A DNA stretch of 64,000 bases, from assembly GCA_009741485.1 (NCBI GenBank), contig CM019219.1:2641998-2705997 (forward strand), read 5' to 3'. Position numbers and translations under genes: made by a program. Source of the DNA: Malurus cyaneus samueli. Taxonomy: Eukaryota; Chordata; Aves; Passeriformes; Maluridae. Below the pieces are notes generated by a model. It did not search any database, was not told the DNA's origin, and worked only from the letters and a program-made list of their open reading frames with translations. Shown one piece after another: positions 1-22,148 of this stretch (its first letter is position 1; every line of letters starts with the position of its first letter).

Positions 1-867
1 GGAAAAACAAATTTTGCAGCTAAAATGGAAACACTTGGTTATTTTCTCATAATTTCAAAACATGGGTAAAAAGAGGCAATGTTTGCTGAAATATGTAATT
101 TGCGTATGAATTATTTAGGTTTTAATTTTACTCCCCATTTGCCTATTCTCTGCTCTACTCTCTACCTTCATTCTTCCCTTGCACTCACAAATTCAATGAG
201 ATCAGCAATGCCTCTTTGGAAAGAACCAAGTGCTTCACAAAACTCATCTACTGCTAACCACAGTCTCCTGAGGCCACACTCAATTTTTAGGGTAAGGATG
301 GACAGTGTGGCAACCAGCCAACTACGCTCACACAGCAAGTCTCACTCACTCAGGAAATTATGGAGCAAACACCTAAAAGATTTAGTTCAACATTAAAAAG
401 TGGTATTCCAATGTTAAACATGTTTGCCACTAAATCAGCAAAAGAGAGTGGGAATAAAGATTTTATAAAACCATGGATACCTCCTGGCCTGTAAACACAG
501 TACCCCCGTTTCTTTCCTTCAGAAGAAATCTCTTCACTGTCTAGATTTGTTTTTTTCACTTTTCCTTTCCTACAGCTCATCTTTTCCTGTGTTATTTCCA
601 GAACTGACTGGCTCATTCTTTCTCTACAGTGTTGTCTCTCCTGTTTTTTAAGCTTGCTAACATAGGATGACTACAACAGAAATACCTGCAACACACACTT
701 TCACAGTTCGGGTGTCATTCAACACAAATCCATCACATGCCCTTCCCAATGTGGTATTTCTTCCCATGAGTTATCACCAATACAACAATTATTTTAACTC
801 CATGAAGCCTTTTGTCCTCACATCATCTGCTTCTGGGGAAAAAAATGGTAATTATAAGACAACTTAC
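1..867 (-). other. ABRAXAS2 intron 8 (part)
   Basis: AT-rich non-coding sequence. I searched it on the minus strand for the last ABRAXAS2 exon and saw none. No repeat family is recognisable by eye. Confidence 0.7.
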
Positions 868-10995
<10,128 letters not shown>

Positions 10996-11047
10996 GACGG
11001 ACACACCGCCGCCACCGGCAGGGCGCAAGCGCGCCGGACGCACGCCC

Positions 11048-11056
11048 GCTTCCGGC
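11048..11056 (-). promoter_or_regulatory. ETS-family site
   Basis: The complement reads GCCGGAAGC, a core ETS/GABPA motif. It sits next to the ZNF143-type site and about 55 bases upstream of the ABRAXAS2 start codon. Confidence 0.5.
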
Positions 11057-11067
11057 GGCGGCGCGGG

Positions 11068-11086
11068 GCATCATGGGGAGTGTAGT
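11068..11086 (-). promoter_or_regulatory. ZNF143/THAP11-type site (SBS motif)
   Basis: On the minus strand this reads ACTACACTCCCCATGATGC, a close match to the ACTACAANTCCCANNATGC element bound by ZNF143 and THAP11. It lies 73 bases upstream of the ABRAXAS2 ATG, where the element is normally found in bidirectional promoters. Confidence 0.7.
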
Positions 11087-11274
11087 CCCGGGGGGAAGTG
11101 GGGTACCCGAGGATGGACGGGAGCTGTGCGAGCGAGACATTGGAGCTCTGAGTGAGGAACAGAACCTCCGAGACCACCGAGCCCAAACTGTGACCGATCA
11201 CCACCTTGAGCCCAAACTGTGACCGGTCACCACCTTGAGCCCAAACTATGACTGATTACCACCTTGCCCACCAG

Positions 11275-11600
11275 ATCAGAGTGCAATGTCCAGTCGTTCC
11301 AGGGGTGGGGACTCCACCACTGCCCTGAGCAGCCCCTTCCAACCTTTACAGCCTTTTCTATGAAGAAATTCCTTTTGATGTCCATCTAAACCTGCCCTGT
11401 CCCATCCTGAGGCCGTTCCCTCTCCTCCTGTCCCTGTTCCCTGGAGCAGAGCCCGACCCCCCCGGCTGTCCCCTCCTGTCAGGGAGTTGTGCAGAGCCAC
11501 AAGGTCCCCCCGGAGCCTCCTTTGCTCCAGGCTGAGCCCCTTTCCCAGCTCCCTCAGCCGCTCCTGGGGCTCCAGACCCTTCCCCGGCTCCAGACCCTCA
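11275..11600 (-). repeat. CR1 LINE fragment, reverse orientation
   Basis: Complement of CR1 with GGGACTCCACCACTGCCCTG, GCAGAGCCACAAGGTCCCCC and CCAGGCTGAGCCCCTTTCCC. It lies between the ABRAXAS2 and EEF1AKMT2 starts. Confidence 0.85.
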
Positions 11601-11644
11601 GTATCTGTTTCGTTATGAGAAACATTAACGGGCTGGAGTTTGTC

Positions 11645-11850
11645 CAGAGGTGGTGAGGGAGATGGAGCCCCTCTGCTCTGGAGCCAGGCTGGGAGAGCTG
11701 GGGGGAGAGGAGAAGGGACAGGGAGAGCTCAGAGCCCCTTCCAGTGCCTAAAGGGGCTTCAGGAGAGCTGGAGAGGGACTGGGGACAAGGGATGGAGGAT
11801 TCACACTGCCAGAAGGCAGGTTTGGATGGGATATTGGGGTGAAATTCCAC
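11645..11850 (+). repeat. CR1 LINE fragment
   Basis: Contains GAGCCCCTCTGCTCTGGAGC, CAGAGCCCCTTCCAGTGCCT and AGAAGGCAGGTTTGGATGGG in forward CR1 order. It faces the reverse fragment at 11275-11600. Confidence 0.8.
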
Positions 11851-12017
11851 GGTTCTATGACACACACACGGGGCTGTACAGGAGGCGACTGCGCAGCAGC
11901 GCTGTTTCTCAATTTTTTTATTAAAACACATTGCAATAAGCCTTAGAATAGCAATAACGTCTGTGACATTTGCATGAATAAATATTGAGAAGAATAAACA
12001 GCTCTTTTAAATATTCT

Positions 12018-12130
12018 CATGGAATCACGGGACGGTTTGAGTTGGACGGGATCTTGAAGATAATTGATTTACAATCCCCTGACATGGACAGGGACACCCT
12101 GCACAGACCGCACCCAGCCGGGCCTCGGAC
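12018..12130 (-). repeat. CR1 LINE, 3' end, reverse orientation
   Basis: Begins with ATGGAATCACGGGACGGTTT and runs on through CCTGACATGGACAGGGACAC, the complement of the CR1 3' end. It directly abuts the tandem duplication at 12134. Confidence 0.7.
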
Positions 12131-12133
12131 ACT

Positions 12134-12301
12134 CCCAGGCCGGGATTTTAGGTGGCTGCAGTGATCAGAACCGCAAGGATTACAAAACACGCCGTGTTTC
12201 GGAGCGGGCCGGACCCTCCCAGGTCGGGATTTTAGGTGGCTGCAGTGATCAGAACCGCAAGGATTATAAAACACGCCGCGTTTCGGAGCGGGCCGGACGC
12301 T
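12134..12301. repeat. 84-bp tandem duplication in the EEF1AKMT2 promoter
   Basis: Two adjacent 84-base copies (12134-12217 and 12218-12301) differ at only a few bases. Each contains GGATTTTAGGTGGCTGCAGT and GATCAGAACCGCAAGGATTA. The first has a perfect palindrome AAACACG-C-CGTGTTT at 12185-12199; in the second one arm is CGCGTTT. The pair ends 120 bases before the EEF1AKMT2 ATG, so it likely holds promoter sites or transcription starts. Confidence 0.9.
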
Positions 12302-12421
12302 CCCTCACAGCGGGATCAGCGAGCGCGGGTCCTCCGGGCCGGGAGCGGCCGCTCCTCTCGGCTCCTCTCGGCTCCACTCCGCCCGGCCCTCAGCGCTCGC
12401 TGGTTCCGGGGCGGGCCGGGC

Positions 12422-12477
12422 ATGGCGGGGGCTGGAGAGGAGCCCTTCAGCCCCTCGGTGCTGGGCACCAGGGAGCA
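12422..12477 (+). CDS. EEF1AKMT2: EEF1AKMT2 exon 1
   Basis: Encodes MAGAGEEPFSPSVLGTRE plus two bases of His. The donor is GTGAGT. The ATG context is GGGCATGG. Confidence 0.92.
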
Positions 12478-15400
12478 GTGAGTGCCCCCGGGGCATGGGG
12501 AGGGTGCCGGGTGTGCCCCCGGGGCGGGACGGGGCCCGGAGCCGCCCGCTCTGTGGGAGGGTGGCCCTGCCCGCGGCACGGGCGGTGTATGTGAGTGTGG
12601 TCGCTCCCAACACAAACCAGTCTCTGGTTTTCCATGTTATTTATTTGTTACTTATTTATGGAATCTTTGATTCTGTAAAGTGCCGCTGCTTGCTGCACAG
12701 GATGCAGCCTTCTCACCCTTTCGTAGAATCATGGACTGGTTTGTGTTTAGAAGGGACCTTAAATTTCATCTTGTTCCACCCCTGCCATGGCAGGGACACC
12801 TCCCACTGTCCCAGGCTGCTCCCAGCCCCAATGTCCAGCCTGGCCTTGGGCACTGCCAGGGATCCAGGGGCAGCCACAGCTTCTCTGGGCACCCTGTGCC
12901 AGGGCTGCCCACCCTCCAGGGAACAATTCCTGCCCAAAAACTCATCCATCCATCCCTGTCCTCTGACAGGGGAAGCCATTCCCTGTGTCCTGTCACTCCA
13001 TCCCTTGTCCCCAGTCCCTCCCCAGGTCTCCTGGAGTCCTTTTAGGCACTGGAAGGGGCTCTGAGGTCTCCCTGGAGCCTTCTCTTCTCCAGGTGAACAT
13101 TCCCAGCTCTCCAGCCCTCAAAGCATCTCCATGGCCTTCTCTGGACTTGCCTCCATGTATTAATGTCCTTCCTGTGCTGAGCACCAGGGCCTCACCACTC
13201 TCACAATCAACAATTTCTTCAAACCATCTAGCCTAGATTTCCTCTTTCAGTTTTTCTTTCCCTCCCTCTTTAATCTAAACATTTCCCAGTGTTAATTATT
13301 ATATCCTCTCTTCTCTACTCCCCCAACTTCAGCTGGGATGCTGCATATGAAAGAGAGCTGCAAACTTTTCAAGACATTGGAGATGCCGGGGAAATCTGGT
13401 AAATAAAATAACTCCTGCAGAGTCTTTCTCTAGTTTCTTTACCAAGATAAGCATTGCAAAACCACAGCCAGCAATTCAGTGGGTTGCTGACAAAATGATG
13501 GGGAGTTTTACCACCGAAACCAGCAGTTCCTCTCTTGCCCAATTTCACAGTGCAGATTTCTCAGCTGCACTTGGACAAGTGTCATCACACAGAAATTGAG
13601 ATGGTAATTGAGGTGGATGTTACTGACAAATTTGCTTTTTATTCCTGACCTCAGGTTTAACTATACAAATTGCCCCTACTGCTGCCTTTTTTAATATATG
13701 GACAGTTTCACCTCCCAGTGTTGGTGTTTCAGTGAATTTTAAGGCTGTGTGATAAACTTGCATTTGAACAAAGCAAACGTGGAAGATAAGCTATGGCAGT
13801 TGTTACTTTAGTAACAGTAAGAGGGACTTTGCAAAATCTGGAGAGAATGAGTGATGAAATAAATTTGCTGTACCTTTTGTACATTTTTTCTGGTTTAGTT
13901 ACCTGGGCCCTTGTTTTTTCCAGGTTTGGGGAAGAAAGCATGGTGCGCATAATCACGTGGTTGGAAAAGCACAAGGTGCCCCTTGACAGCTCTGTGCTTG
14001 ACATTGGCACTGGGAATGGTGTTTTGCTGATTGAATTGGTTGGTATTTTGCAAAGTTTGTGTATTTTTTATACAGAATCAGAGCAGTTTAAATACACTTC
14101 TCACAAGTGGCAGTGGTAATCAAGGGGAGTTTGTGGAAGATAAAAAGTGCCAATACTTCATACTTCAAAATTTGCAGTATTACTCTAAATCAGTCCACCT
14201 TGTTTTAACTTTACCTTTCTGTTTCCCCACACCTAAACTGCATTTCTTCCCATTTTTGTCTAGACACCCTCAGATAAGGGAATTAAGTTGACTAATTCAC
14301 AAAGTAACCTCATGTGCAAAACCAGACCCTTTCTCTGCACTCAGATCTGATAATAACACTCATTTATCATGTTAAAAAATGGGTAAACTATGTAAATGTC
14401 TTAAAAAGTTGTAAACACTTCTTTTAAAGAAGTGTCCATTTCTGTCAGGGTAAAAACTGATTGGTTATGTTCTGAAGCTTTATGATGTTGTTGTGCACAA
14501 CATGTTTAGGAGTTCCTGTATCTTTTTTCCTGTTTTTGATTGATCTTTTTGTGTCATACTAAGGGGAGTTGGTGAAGAAAGGGGCTGTCATATTGTCACA
14601 GCTTCTGTTGTTTTTCATTCCCCATTGTCTCCATTAGTTCCTGTAGGAATTGGAAGGACTGGAAGCTGAAGTCAGGTTTGAAGTGAAATTGTTTTTTAAC
14701 ATTGACTTTGATTTTAGAAGACTTTAAAGCCTTAATGGGGGCTGGCTGCTACACCACAGTGCAGGAGAATTTATGTCATCGAGAGCAGAAATTGCTCCTC
14801 TCACTAAGAAAAACTAGCCCAGTAATGGTGATTGTTGAGTGCAATGACAGCTTTATCATGGTTGAAATGCCCAACAGAAAAATCTTGTTTGTGAGACTTC
14901 AATTTTATACTGACTCTACTTACAAGTGGGAAACTAATTTTTCATACTGTAATGGGAAAATGACAGCCTGATAGCTTTTAGAAACTATTTAACTGCTGTG
15001 AGAGCATCTCTTCCTTAGATTAAGCACCTCACAGTACTGTGGTTGCTTTCATAGGAAATCTTCAGTCTACTTCCCACTTGAAAAGTTGCTTCAGATATTA
15101 CATTGCTTATTTTTGCTAAATAATTCAGGATCTCACCTGCTTAGTTGACATAAGGGAATTTTTTTTTGTGTTAGCTGCAAGGCTTTGGAAATCAAGTTGG
15201 AATTCTTTTGGCAGCTACTGTAAGACTGTTCTGCCTCTGAAGCTGAACTCCATAATGGGATAAAAATGGCAATACTGGAAAAGACTCATTCATAGAGGAC
15301 ATCAGTAGCAGCTCTCTGCAAGGGAACTACTTGAGGGTGCATAAGGATCAGATAAGTGAGACCCCTTGCAAATCCATGAGGGATTTGGTAGCCTGGATTG

Positions 15401-18400
15401 ATGACATAATTCTTTTGCCTTCCAAAAATTCCAGCTCTTCTTAGGAAATCTTGCTGCCACAGAAAGTTCTGGCCTCTTATCTTTGCAGGTAATGTGGGAG
15501 CCACCAATACTGAAACACTTCTCTGGAGTGGAGAGTGTTCACCCAGGTGAGGGTGTCTGCCCCAAACACAGGCCAGAGCTGATAATGTTACAAATTCCCT
15601 TCTGCTCTTCAATCTGCTTCTTCAAGAAGCAGCAGCAGAGTGCTGTAAATGCCCCCTCCAGGGCAGCAGTCCAGCTGCAGGATGCAGCCTGGTCACGTTT
15701 GGCACGAGAGGGAAGGATCCCTTCCTGTCCCAGTCAGGCCCTACAGGTTCTGCAGCATTTAATGTTGTTTATCTCCAAACCTTCCTGCTCTGCCCTCGAG
15801 ACTAGAGGAGTGAATGGGAACTCCCTGAAGTGACTCAAGCCTTTCCTTTCCTAACAGAGGAGCTGTTGTGGGAACTACTCCTCCACCCCCAAACCTCCAG
15901 CACAGGCATCTGAGGAAGCCTGCTTTGCTCTGGGGAGGGCCGTGGGCAGGAGCCTGAGCAATAAATGTTCTCCATCCCATGCAAACAACACTGTCTTTGT
16001 GTTCAGCTGTAATTAGCCCTCAGCTCACAACAGCTGGTTAGCACCCAGCTCAGGCCTGAGGGGCTGCTGCAAGGAGGAAGGACAGTTGTGGAAACTCCTC
16101 GTAGTTTTCCTGGCTGTTGGGGTGTCAGCCTTTGGAACAAGCAGACACGCAGCTGGTTGCTTAACAGCGCTTCGAGTCCATGCGTTTTTCCAAACCCCAG
16201 CCTCCTCCCTGTCTCTGCTGTGACAGCCTGCAGCTGGCCAGAGGCTCAGAGCCTTCCCCATCAGGTTTGGATCTTGCCAGACCCACTGACACACATGATA
16301 CCCTGAGTTTTTCCTTTCAGCTCCTATCCTGGAGTGAGGACGTGTGTCCCTGCTCCCCTCCCACGTGCCCAGCTTCAGCTGGTGCCAGGGGCCCACCTGC
16401 TTTGCCAAAGGGTTGCTGGGATCTCACTGAGCTCCCTTAGATGGGTTATCCTTATCTCCAACAAACTTAGATTAACAAAGTCTCTGTGTGCTATTATATG
16501 TGGTGCATAACCAGCCTGAAAATTGCTGATACAGACACCTGGCAACATGCAAATAATTGTATTTAAATAGGCATTAGCATGAATAGTTGGAAAAATGTAT
16601 GATTTTCCAGTGGATTTCTGTACTAGTCCAATGTATTGCATATTCTGGCTCTTACAATTTGGGTTGTAAACTAAATAGTTGCTCAATCTCCAACGTTACA
16701 TGTCAGAGAGGTTTTTTCCCCTGATTTTGAAGCATCTGGCATTGTCTCATGCTCTCATCACTTAAAACTCCTTGTTTCCAAGTTACTTTTTTGTACAGAT
16801 AAGAAAGCCTGTTCCCCTCCAGGGTGTTACTTTTCACAGTTGTGCTCAGTTTTCCATTTGACAGAAACCAGCTTTCAGTCACCAGTTCATTTGGTGAGGT
16901 ATTTAGGCAGAATGGATGAGCTGAAATAACTCATTCAGCTGTTCAGCTCTTGTAATGGTAACAGGCATAAAAATGAGTAAAAGGTGGGTTGTGTTTTTTT
17001 CCTGTTATTAAGAGGAGGAGAGATAAGATGGATTAGACAGGGAATGTGCTGGCTGGATAAAAACAATTGCTAGCACACTGATTAAGATTCTCTGCTTCTG
17101 TCTAGGCAAAGTCTGGCTACATGAATCTCACAGGCATTGATTACTCACCTTCTGCAATACAGCTTTCAGAAAAAATAAAAGAGAAAGAAGGGATGTCTAA
17201 CATTAAATTAAAGGTAAGTCTTGAGAGAAAGTTAATTGAGGAAATAGAAAGCAATTGAGCCCAAGATTAAACAAGCTAATTGATATTCAGATGTACTCAG
17301 TGTACTAAATTAATGATGTCTTTTGACATCCATTTGTGAGAGAACTCTAGCCAAATAAATCTGTTTACAGGAAGATTTTTGGTCTCTTTTTTTTTTTGTT
17401 GTTGTAACAGTCATAAGGGCTAACAAAATTTCACTGCTTGGAGCAGGGAGCAGAGTAGTCATTCAAAAATTGGCAAGTTCTGTATTTTAGCTGCTACATG
17501 GTGAATTTCAGATTTGAGGTAGAGGAAGAAATCATTCAGTGAGAGAATCCCTACAAGCAGCTGAACAGCAGGAAGTTTGAGAGGCCTTGCTGGAGCAGAG
17601 GAAGAACCAGATGACCTCCAAAGGTCCCTTTCAGCCTCAGCCATGCTGTGGTTCTGTGGCTGGCTGTCATTCTGATTTCTCTGCTGTGCTGTTCTACCCT
17701 CCTGCTCTGTACCTGTGTGATGTCTCTGTTCCTGTGTGTCAGCTCTAAAATCTTTTTGTGGCAGGCTTTGTCTGTTCTCTGCATTTGTGCAGTGCCTGGC
17801 ACATGTCAGGGATCAAAGTACAAATAATGATTTAAAGAATGAGCTTCAACTGTTAGCTTGAGCTTTAGATTACAGCAAACAGCTCATCACACAATGTGTA
17901 GAGAAGAAAGAAGCTCCCAGGGCACTGAGTTACCCTTCCCTAAGCATTGCCAGGAGTGAAGCTTTGTATCCTAAAATCTTACTTTGCATTAAAGATTCAG
18001 GAGCTGCCGAGTAGAAGATTGTTCTCACAGCTGCAGACTTCTGCTTTAGGTAGAAGACTTCCTGACCCCCTCAGCTGAGCTGTCAGGCTTTGACGTTTGT
18101 CTCGACAAGGGGACTTTTGATGCCATAAGCCTCGACCCCGCGGACGCGGCGGGGAAGAGGAAGCTCTACGTGGGATCCCTGAGCAGGGTGTTGAAACCAG
18201 AGGGCTTTTTCCTCATCACCTCTTGCAACTGGACCAAGGAGGAGCTGCTGAACGAGTTCAGAGAAGGTAAGCAGCTGAACAGAGCCCTCTGCCAACTTGG
18301 GATTGCTGAAGGAAGGGATGAGTGAATTTTCAGGTCGGTGTTAGCATATTGACTTTCCCAGATCAGGATTAGAGGAGGTAAAGCGATTAGTAAATGCTCC

Positions 18401-19154
18401 AGCCTGTCTTCCCTCTGTTTTCCTTGGGAATTACAGCTCCTGTGTTTGCCTGTGCCAAGGGAGGGCAGGTTTCCTGACACTTTGGAGGTTGGGAATTTCT
18501 GTCTAATTACACTGGGAAAGTGTGTGGCTGCTGATACTTTTTGGGTCCTTGATTACAAGACCCAGTTCACGATTTGATTGCTACCAAACTGGGGTAACAT
18601 TGTTTCCCATGTTCAGGGGAACTGGCAAATCTGTGACCTTTTATATCAGCTCCCCAGCTGCCCTTTTGATCCATCTAGGAGGGTTTTTTTTCATGCCAGT
18701 CAGCTCCTGAACCTCGTGCCTGAGGTTTGAAATTCAGAGTGAATCTGAAACAGCCGTCCCTTCTGGGGAACTGAAATTACTGGCAAGTTCTCATCTTTTC
18801 TGACATTAATTTGTGCAAGTCAGCCAGCTAAGATTTTTTTATTATCCATGGAAAAGTTTCAGCTGTATAAAGCAGTGGTGCAGTGTAACAATGCAGTCCT
18901 ATAAACTCACAGATTAACTGACTTGTGAGATTTCCAGGTGAATAAAGAATGGTTTGCAAAGGGTTATCCAAGAGGCAAATAAAACTACTTCCTTCTAATA
19001 AAAGCATTTCAATTTCTCTCTGGCAGGATTTGAAATTCTGGACGAGCTGCCAACACCCAAGTTTTGCTTTGGAGGAAGAATTGGAAACAGTGTTACAGCA
19101 TTGGTTTTCCAAAGGAAAAAAGTGAAGCCATCCATCTTGGACAAATTAGATTAG
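12422..19154 (+). CDS. EEF1AKMT2: EEF1AKMT2 (METTL10), eEF1A lysine methyltransferase 2; complete
   Basis: Six exons join in phase: 12422-12477, 13333-13398, 13924-14038, 17106-17213, 18050-18266, 19027-19154 (690 bases, 229 residues plus TAG). The protein is a seven-beta-strand methyltransferase. The SAM-binding motif I DIGTGNG is at residues 67-73, the acidic post-I motif GIDYS at 89-93, VEDF at 116-119, LDKGTFDAI at 133-141, and FFLITSCNWTKEELLNEF near the end. From knowledge of the family, it methylates a lysine of translation elongation factor eEF1A in the cytosol. The start gives MAGAGEEPFSPSVLGTRE, aligning with the family's PSALGTREHWD. It is divergent to ABRAXAS2 and tandem with FAM53B. 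The basic C-terminal tail KKVKPSILDKLD extends past where I recall the shorter human form ending. Confidence 0.95.
12722..13240 (-). repeat. CR1 LINE, long reverse-orientation copy in EEF1AKMT2 intron 1
   Basis: A complement of CR1 of about 500 bases. It runs from GTAGAATCATGGACTGGTTT through CCATGGCAGGGACACCTCCC, GGGGCAGCCACAGCTTCTCT and CTTTTAGGCACTGGAAGGGG to a decayed end near 13240. It fills most of intron 1. Confidence 0.9.
13333..13398 (+). CDS. EEF1AKMT2: EEF1AKMT2 exon 2
   Basis: The acceptor is CTTCAG and the donor GTAAAT. Encodes WDAAYERELQTFQDIGDAGE and then I, with split His and Trp codons at the edges. This is the conserved region before the SAM site. Confidence 0.94.
13924..14038 (+). 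CDS. EEF1AKMT2: EEF1AKMT2 exon 3 (SAM motif I)
   Basis: The acceptor is TTTTCCAG. Encodes FGEESMVRIITWLEKHKVPL and then DSSVLDIGTGNGVLLIEL. The only in-phase donor is GTTGGT after TTG, which is weak, but the join to exon 4 is required by homology. Confidence 0.93.
14039..17105 (+). other. EEF1AKMT2 intron 3
   Basis: A 3067-bp intron. No clear CR1 or other repeat is recognised. The frames across 15286-15833 have no coding context. Confidence 0.7.
17106..17213 (+). CDS. EEF1AKMT2: EEF1AKMT2 exon 4
   Basis: The acceptor is TCTAG and the donor GTAAGT. The 108 bases encode 36 residues, AKSGYMNLTGIDYSPSAIQL and on to SNIKLK. It carries the acidic motif that contacts the SAM ribose in this fold. 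Confidence 0.95.
17575..17660 (+). repeat. Decayed CR1-like 3' end in EEF1AKMT2 intron 4
   Basis: Weak resemblance to a CR1 3' end: GAGGCCTTGCTGGAGCAGAG, then TGACCTCCAAAGGTCCCTTT, ending in GTGGTTCTGTG. Confidence 0.45.
18050..18266 (+). CDS. EEF1AKMT2: EEF1AKMT2 exon 5
   Basis: The acceptor is GCTTTAG and the donor GTAAGC. Encodes VEDFLTPSAELSGFDVCLDK and on through GTFDAISLDPADAAG to NEFRE. The exon is much richer in GC than the flanking introns. Confidence 0.95.
19027..19154 (+). CDS. EEF1AKMT2: EEF1AKMT2 exon 6 (terminal)
   Basis: The acceptor is CTGGCAG. Encodes FEILDELPTPKFCFGGRIGN and on to VFQRKKVKPSILDKLD with stop TAG at 19152-19154. Confidence 0.95.
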
Positions 19155-19206
19155 ATGAGACAAGTCTGAACTTTAAACCTGACAGAAAACCTCAGACACG
19201 TGTGTA

Positions 19207-19212
19207 AATAAA
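19207..19212 (+). terminator. EEF1AKMT2 poly(A) signal
   Basis: AATAAA lies 53 bases after the stop codon and is followed by a T- and GT-rich stretch. This implies a very short 3' UTR, though later signals could also be used. Confidence 0.6.
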
Positions 19213-22148
19213 TGCTTTTTGAGTGTACTGTAAAATACTATGTACGGAGCTCTAAGGGACTATAAAACATTACCCTAGAAACATTTCACTTTTGCATAAT
19301 TTGCCCATAAATTTTGTCCTTGCTACAACCTCACTGGTTTTAGGGAAGCTGCAAGTTTTTATGAGAGAGGGAAATCAGACATACTAAATACAGGGACCAA
19401 CATAACTGAATGATATTGGTGCCTGAAACATAAGATTATCTGATACTTAATTTCTGTGCTGGTACACAGTGACCAATAGAGGTAAAGGTATTCTACAAAG
19501 CAAAAATCTCATTTTTCTGTTGTGCAGTGGAATAGGGAACAAGCTTTTGCAATGTAAGTGTTGGATCTTTAATTTTTTTCCTTAGGTGAACATGAAGGCA
19601 GCTGTTAAGGAGGGAAATTAATATAAAAACCAGAGCACTTTCAATCAGAAGTTTTCCAGTGAATTTCTCAGGATGGATTTTAGCTGCAAAAATCCAAACA
19701 ATTTCTAAGCATAACTAACCATTCTTTGTTGTTTTGTTAAAATATTTTTTAGACTTCTGCGTGCAATCCTTTTGCTCAATTTTGTTGCCTTCATTTCTTC
19801 TGTTTTGTAATCTCAGAATATTGCTGTCTCTTGAAAGGCAGGAAAACGAGATTTCTTCATGCCTTGACAAACACATTTGCAGGTGACAATAAACTTGTTC
19901 TTTCAAACATCAAGGAGGCCCTCTTAGGCAATCAGGTTTTGTTTCACAGGCAAGGTCATGTTTGCTTATCAGGGAATTGCTTCTCCTGCTTTCCACGCTT
20001 CTCCTCATTCCCAGGGCTCAGGAGATCTTTAAGGGTCAATAAATACTTCCAGCCCTTTCCCAGGATAGGAATCAAGGTGTTATTTTGCACAGTGGTGAGT
20101 CCTCCCTCTGTAATCTATCTGTCAATGTCCTCAAGGTAGGAATCCTAAAGCTGCATCTTTTGGGGGTGGGATCTATTCCATTAAGAGAATGATTTATCAG
20201 CAGTGCTGACATAATTTAGTCCCATAATTTAGCCTTGTTAACATCTGGGTAACTGTTGTAGTCCTGTGTTCTGCCTCTGCCCAGTACCCAGCTGGAATAC
20301 TAGGAAATGTAACTGGTAGTCCAGACTGGGGAGTTTTTTGATGTAGTAGTACAAAGGATTCAAAGTACACTACTGATAACAGCCTCAGGAAAAAGCCTGT
20401 GACATTTTTGGCATCAGGTAGAGTTAATATGAGGAAATTTTAATTGTCAAGGACTCTGGCAGGATGTGTTTCGGGCATCTGTTTTATTCCCATCTGTAAT
20501 TTTTGCTAATGAAGGCATGATGTGTATTTAATCATGGAATGAAAATAAAATCAGGGCTGTCATGGATTTTCTTTTAATCAATTAGTTGGAATTCAACCAT
20601 AGATTCCCACTCCATAAGATACATAAGGTTCAGGGCAAGTATTGTTTTCTCCTTTTCACAGAAGTGATTATTATTAGTTTTTATTCTCTGGGTAATATTT
20701 TTATATTATTTGTAAAGCTAAAAATAAGCTTCTTAAATTTGCTTGAGATTGAGGATTTCTGCATCAGATCTCTGGATTGCATATTCCTTCAGTCCCAAGC
20801 ACTTGCAGGTGTCACTGGAGAGCAGAAAAATGCTTGTAAAACATGTTTTAGGAGCTTTATTTTAAGGCAACAGTAACCAAAGGCTTACTATTTAAAATCT
20901 GCTCTGCTGGAAACCCAGTATTTTCTGGATAATGGAGTTTAGGTAGATGTTCAAATACTGATTTAGGCTGTGGGTTTTTTTGGCTACGAGGATTTGGAAT
21001 AGACATGTGAAAGACTCTCCTTGTTTTGGGGCAGTTCGTCTTGCTGGAAAGTTTTGATAGTGTGATCTCTAAATGTTCATGTGTTTCAGTGAAAAAACTG
21101 TTAGAAAAAGAGGTAGAGGAATAAGCAGTGATTTAGGAGGAGGTTTGTGAGTGCTCCATGGTGGTTCCTGAAGGCTGGAATCCTCATGACTACACAGCTG
21201 AGTGACTCTTGGTTTCAGCTGCAGCACCAGACAGCAGGAGAACAAATGCAGCATTTGAAACATGTTTTACTTCTATTGTTTTACTATCTGAAAACTCTAT
21301 CCACGATTTCACTGTCAAATATGAGGTTTGTGGGTAGTAAAACTAACATCTGCCATGGGTCCCAGAGGTGGTTGGGCCCACAGGCTGTTCCTGCAGGACC
21401 GAGTTTAGGCTGGGAGCTGGCAAACCTTCCTGGAGTGGTTTTGCATAGACCGTGGGCAGAACAGAAAGGATTTGTATTCCCTGTTTCATGGACAGCATGC
21501 TGAAGGATGGAATTCTGTCAGGAATGACCTTCTATTTCAGGAAGATTGAGGATGGCTTTTAATGTCTGTGCCTGAACAAAGCAACTCCACCAACATTGTG
21601 CTTGGTGTATCTCAGACATCTGATACCTGGCTGCTGATGCCTCCTGTTGCCAAAAAAACTGTGCTCAAGAATTCTCTTTTGAGGCATTTCCTGGGAGAGG
21701 CCATTGAATTCATTGTGCTACTGAAAGAGCTTGGAGTATTTTGCCCTGGAATTTAATGTGGCTTATCAGAGAACTGAACTGTCAGGATGAAATATCTGAG
21801 AGAGGTGACCAAGCGATGTTAATGAAATAATTATTGATCTGAGATGTGTGTTCTAGGAGAATTTTTACACATGGGACTCTGCTAGAGTGTGAGGTAGATG
21901 GGTTCTCAAGACAAAAAGCTTTTGCCCTTTCAGCATCACAGTACTTTCACAATAAGTACTCCTATAATGATTTTTGTATGAATTAAAAAGTAAGAAATAC
22001 CAGACATGAAAATCATGGCACAACTGAATGAACACAGAAAATTCCAAAGGAAAATTAATGTATCCTTGGTCCTTGACTTCCTTTTTTGTGACCTTGTTAC
22101 CTGTAAGAGAGGCATGTTCCTTTGATGGTCCTTAAGGAGCAGGAATAG

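Larger units (their letters stand above)
12100..12600 (+). promoter_or_regulatory. GC-rich promoter and first exon region of EEF1AKMT2
   Basis: CpG-rich sequence surrounds the start codon at 12422, with CTCCTCTCGG repeats immediately upstream. The transcription start cannot be fixed from sequence but probably lies at about 12200-12400. Confidence 0.65.

Noticed and set aside
1..867. Last coding exon of ABRAXAS2
   Set aside because: No minus-strand sequence for the Pro-rich PPPPYSDF-type C-terminus or its stop was found, so it must lie beyond the left edge.
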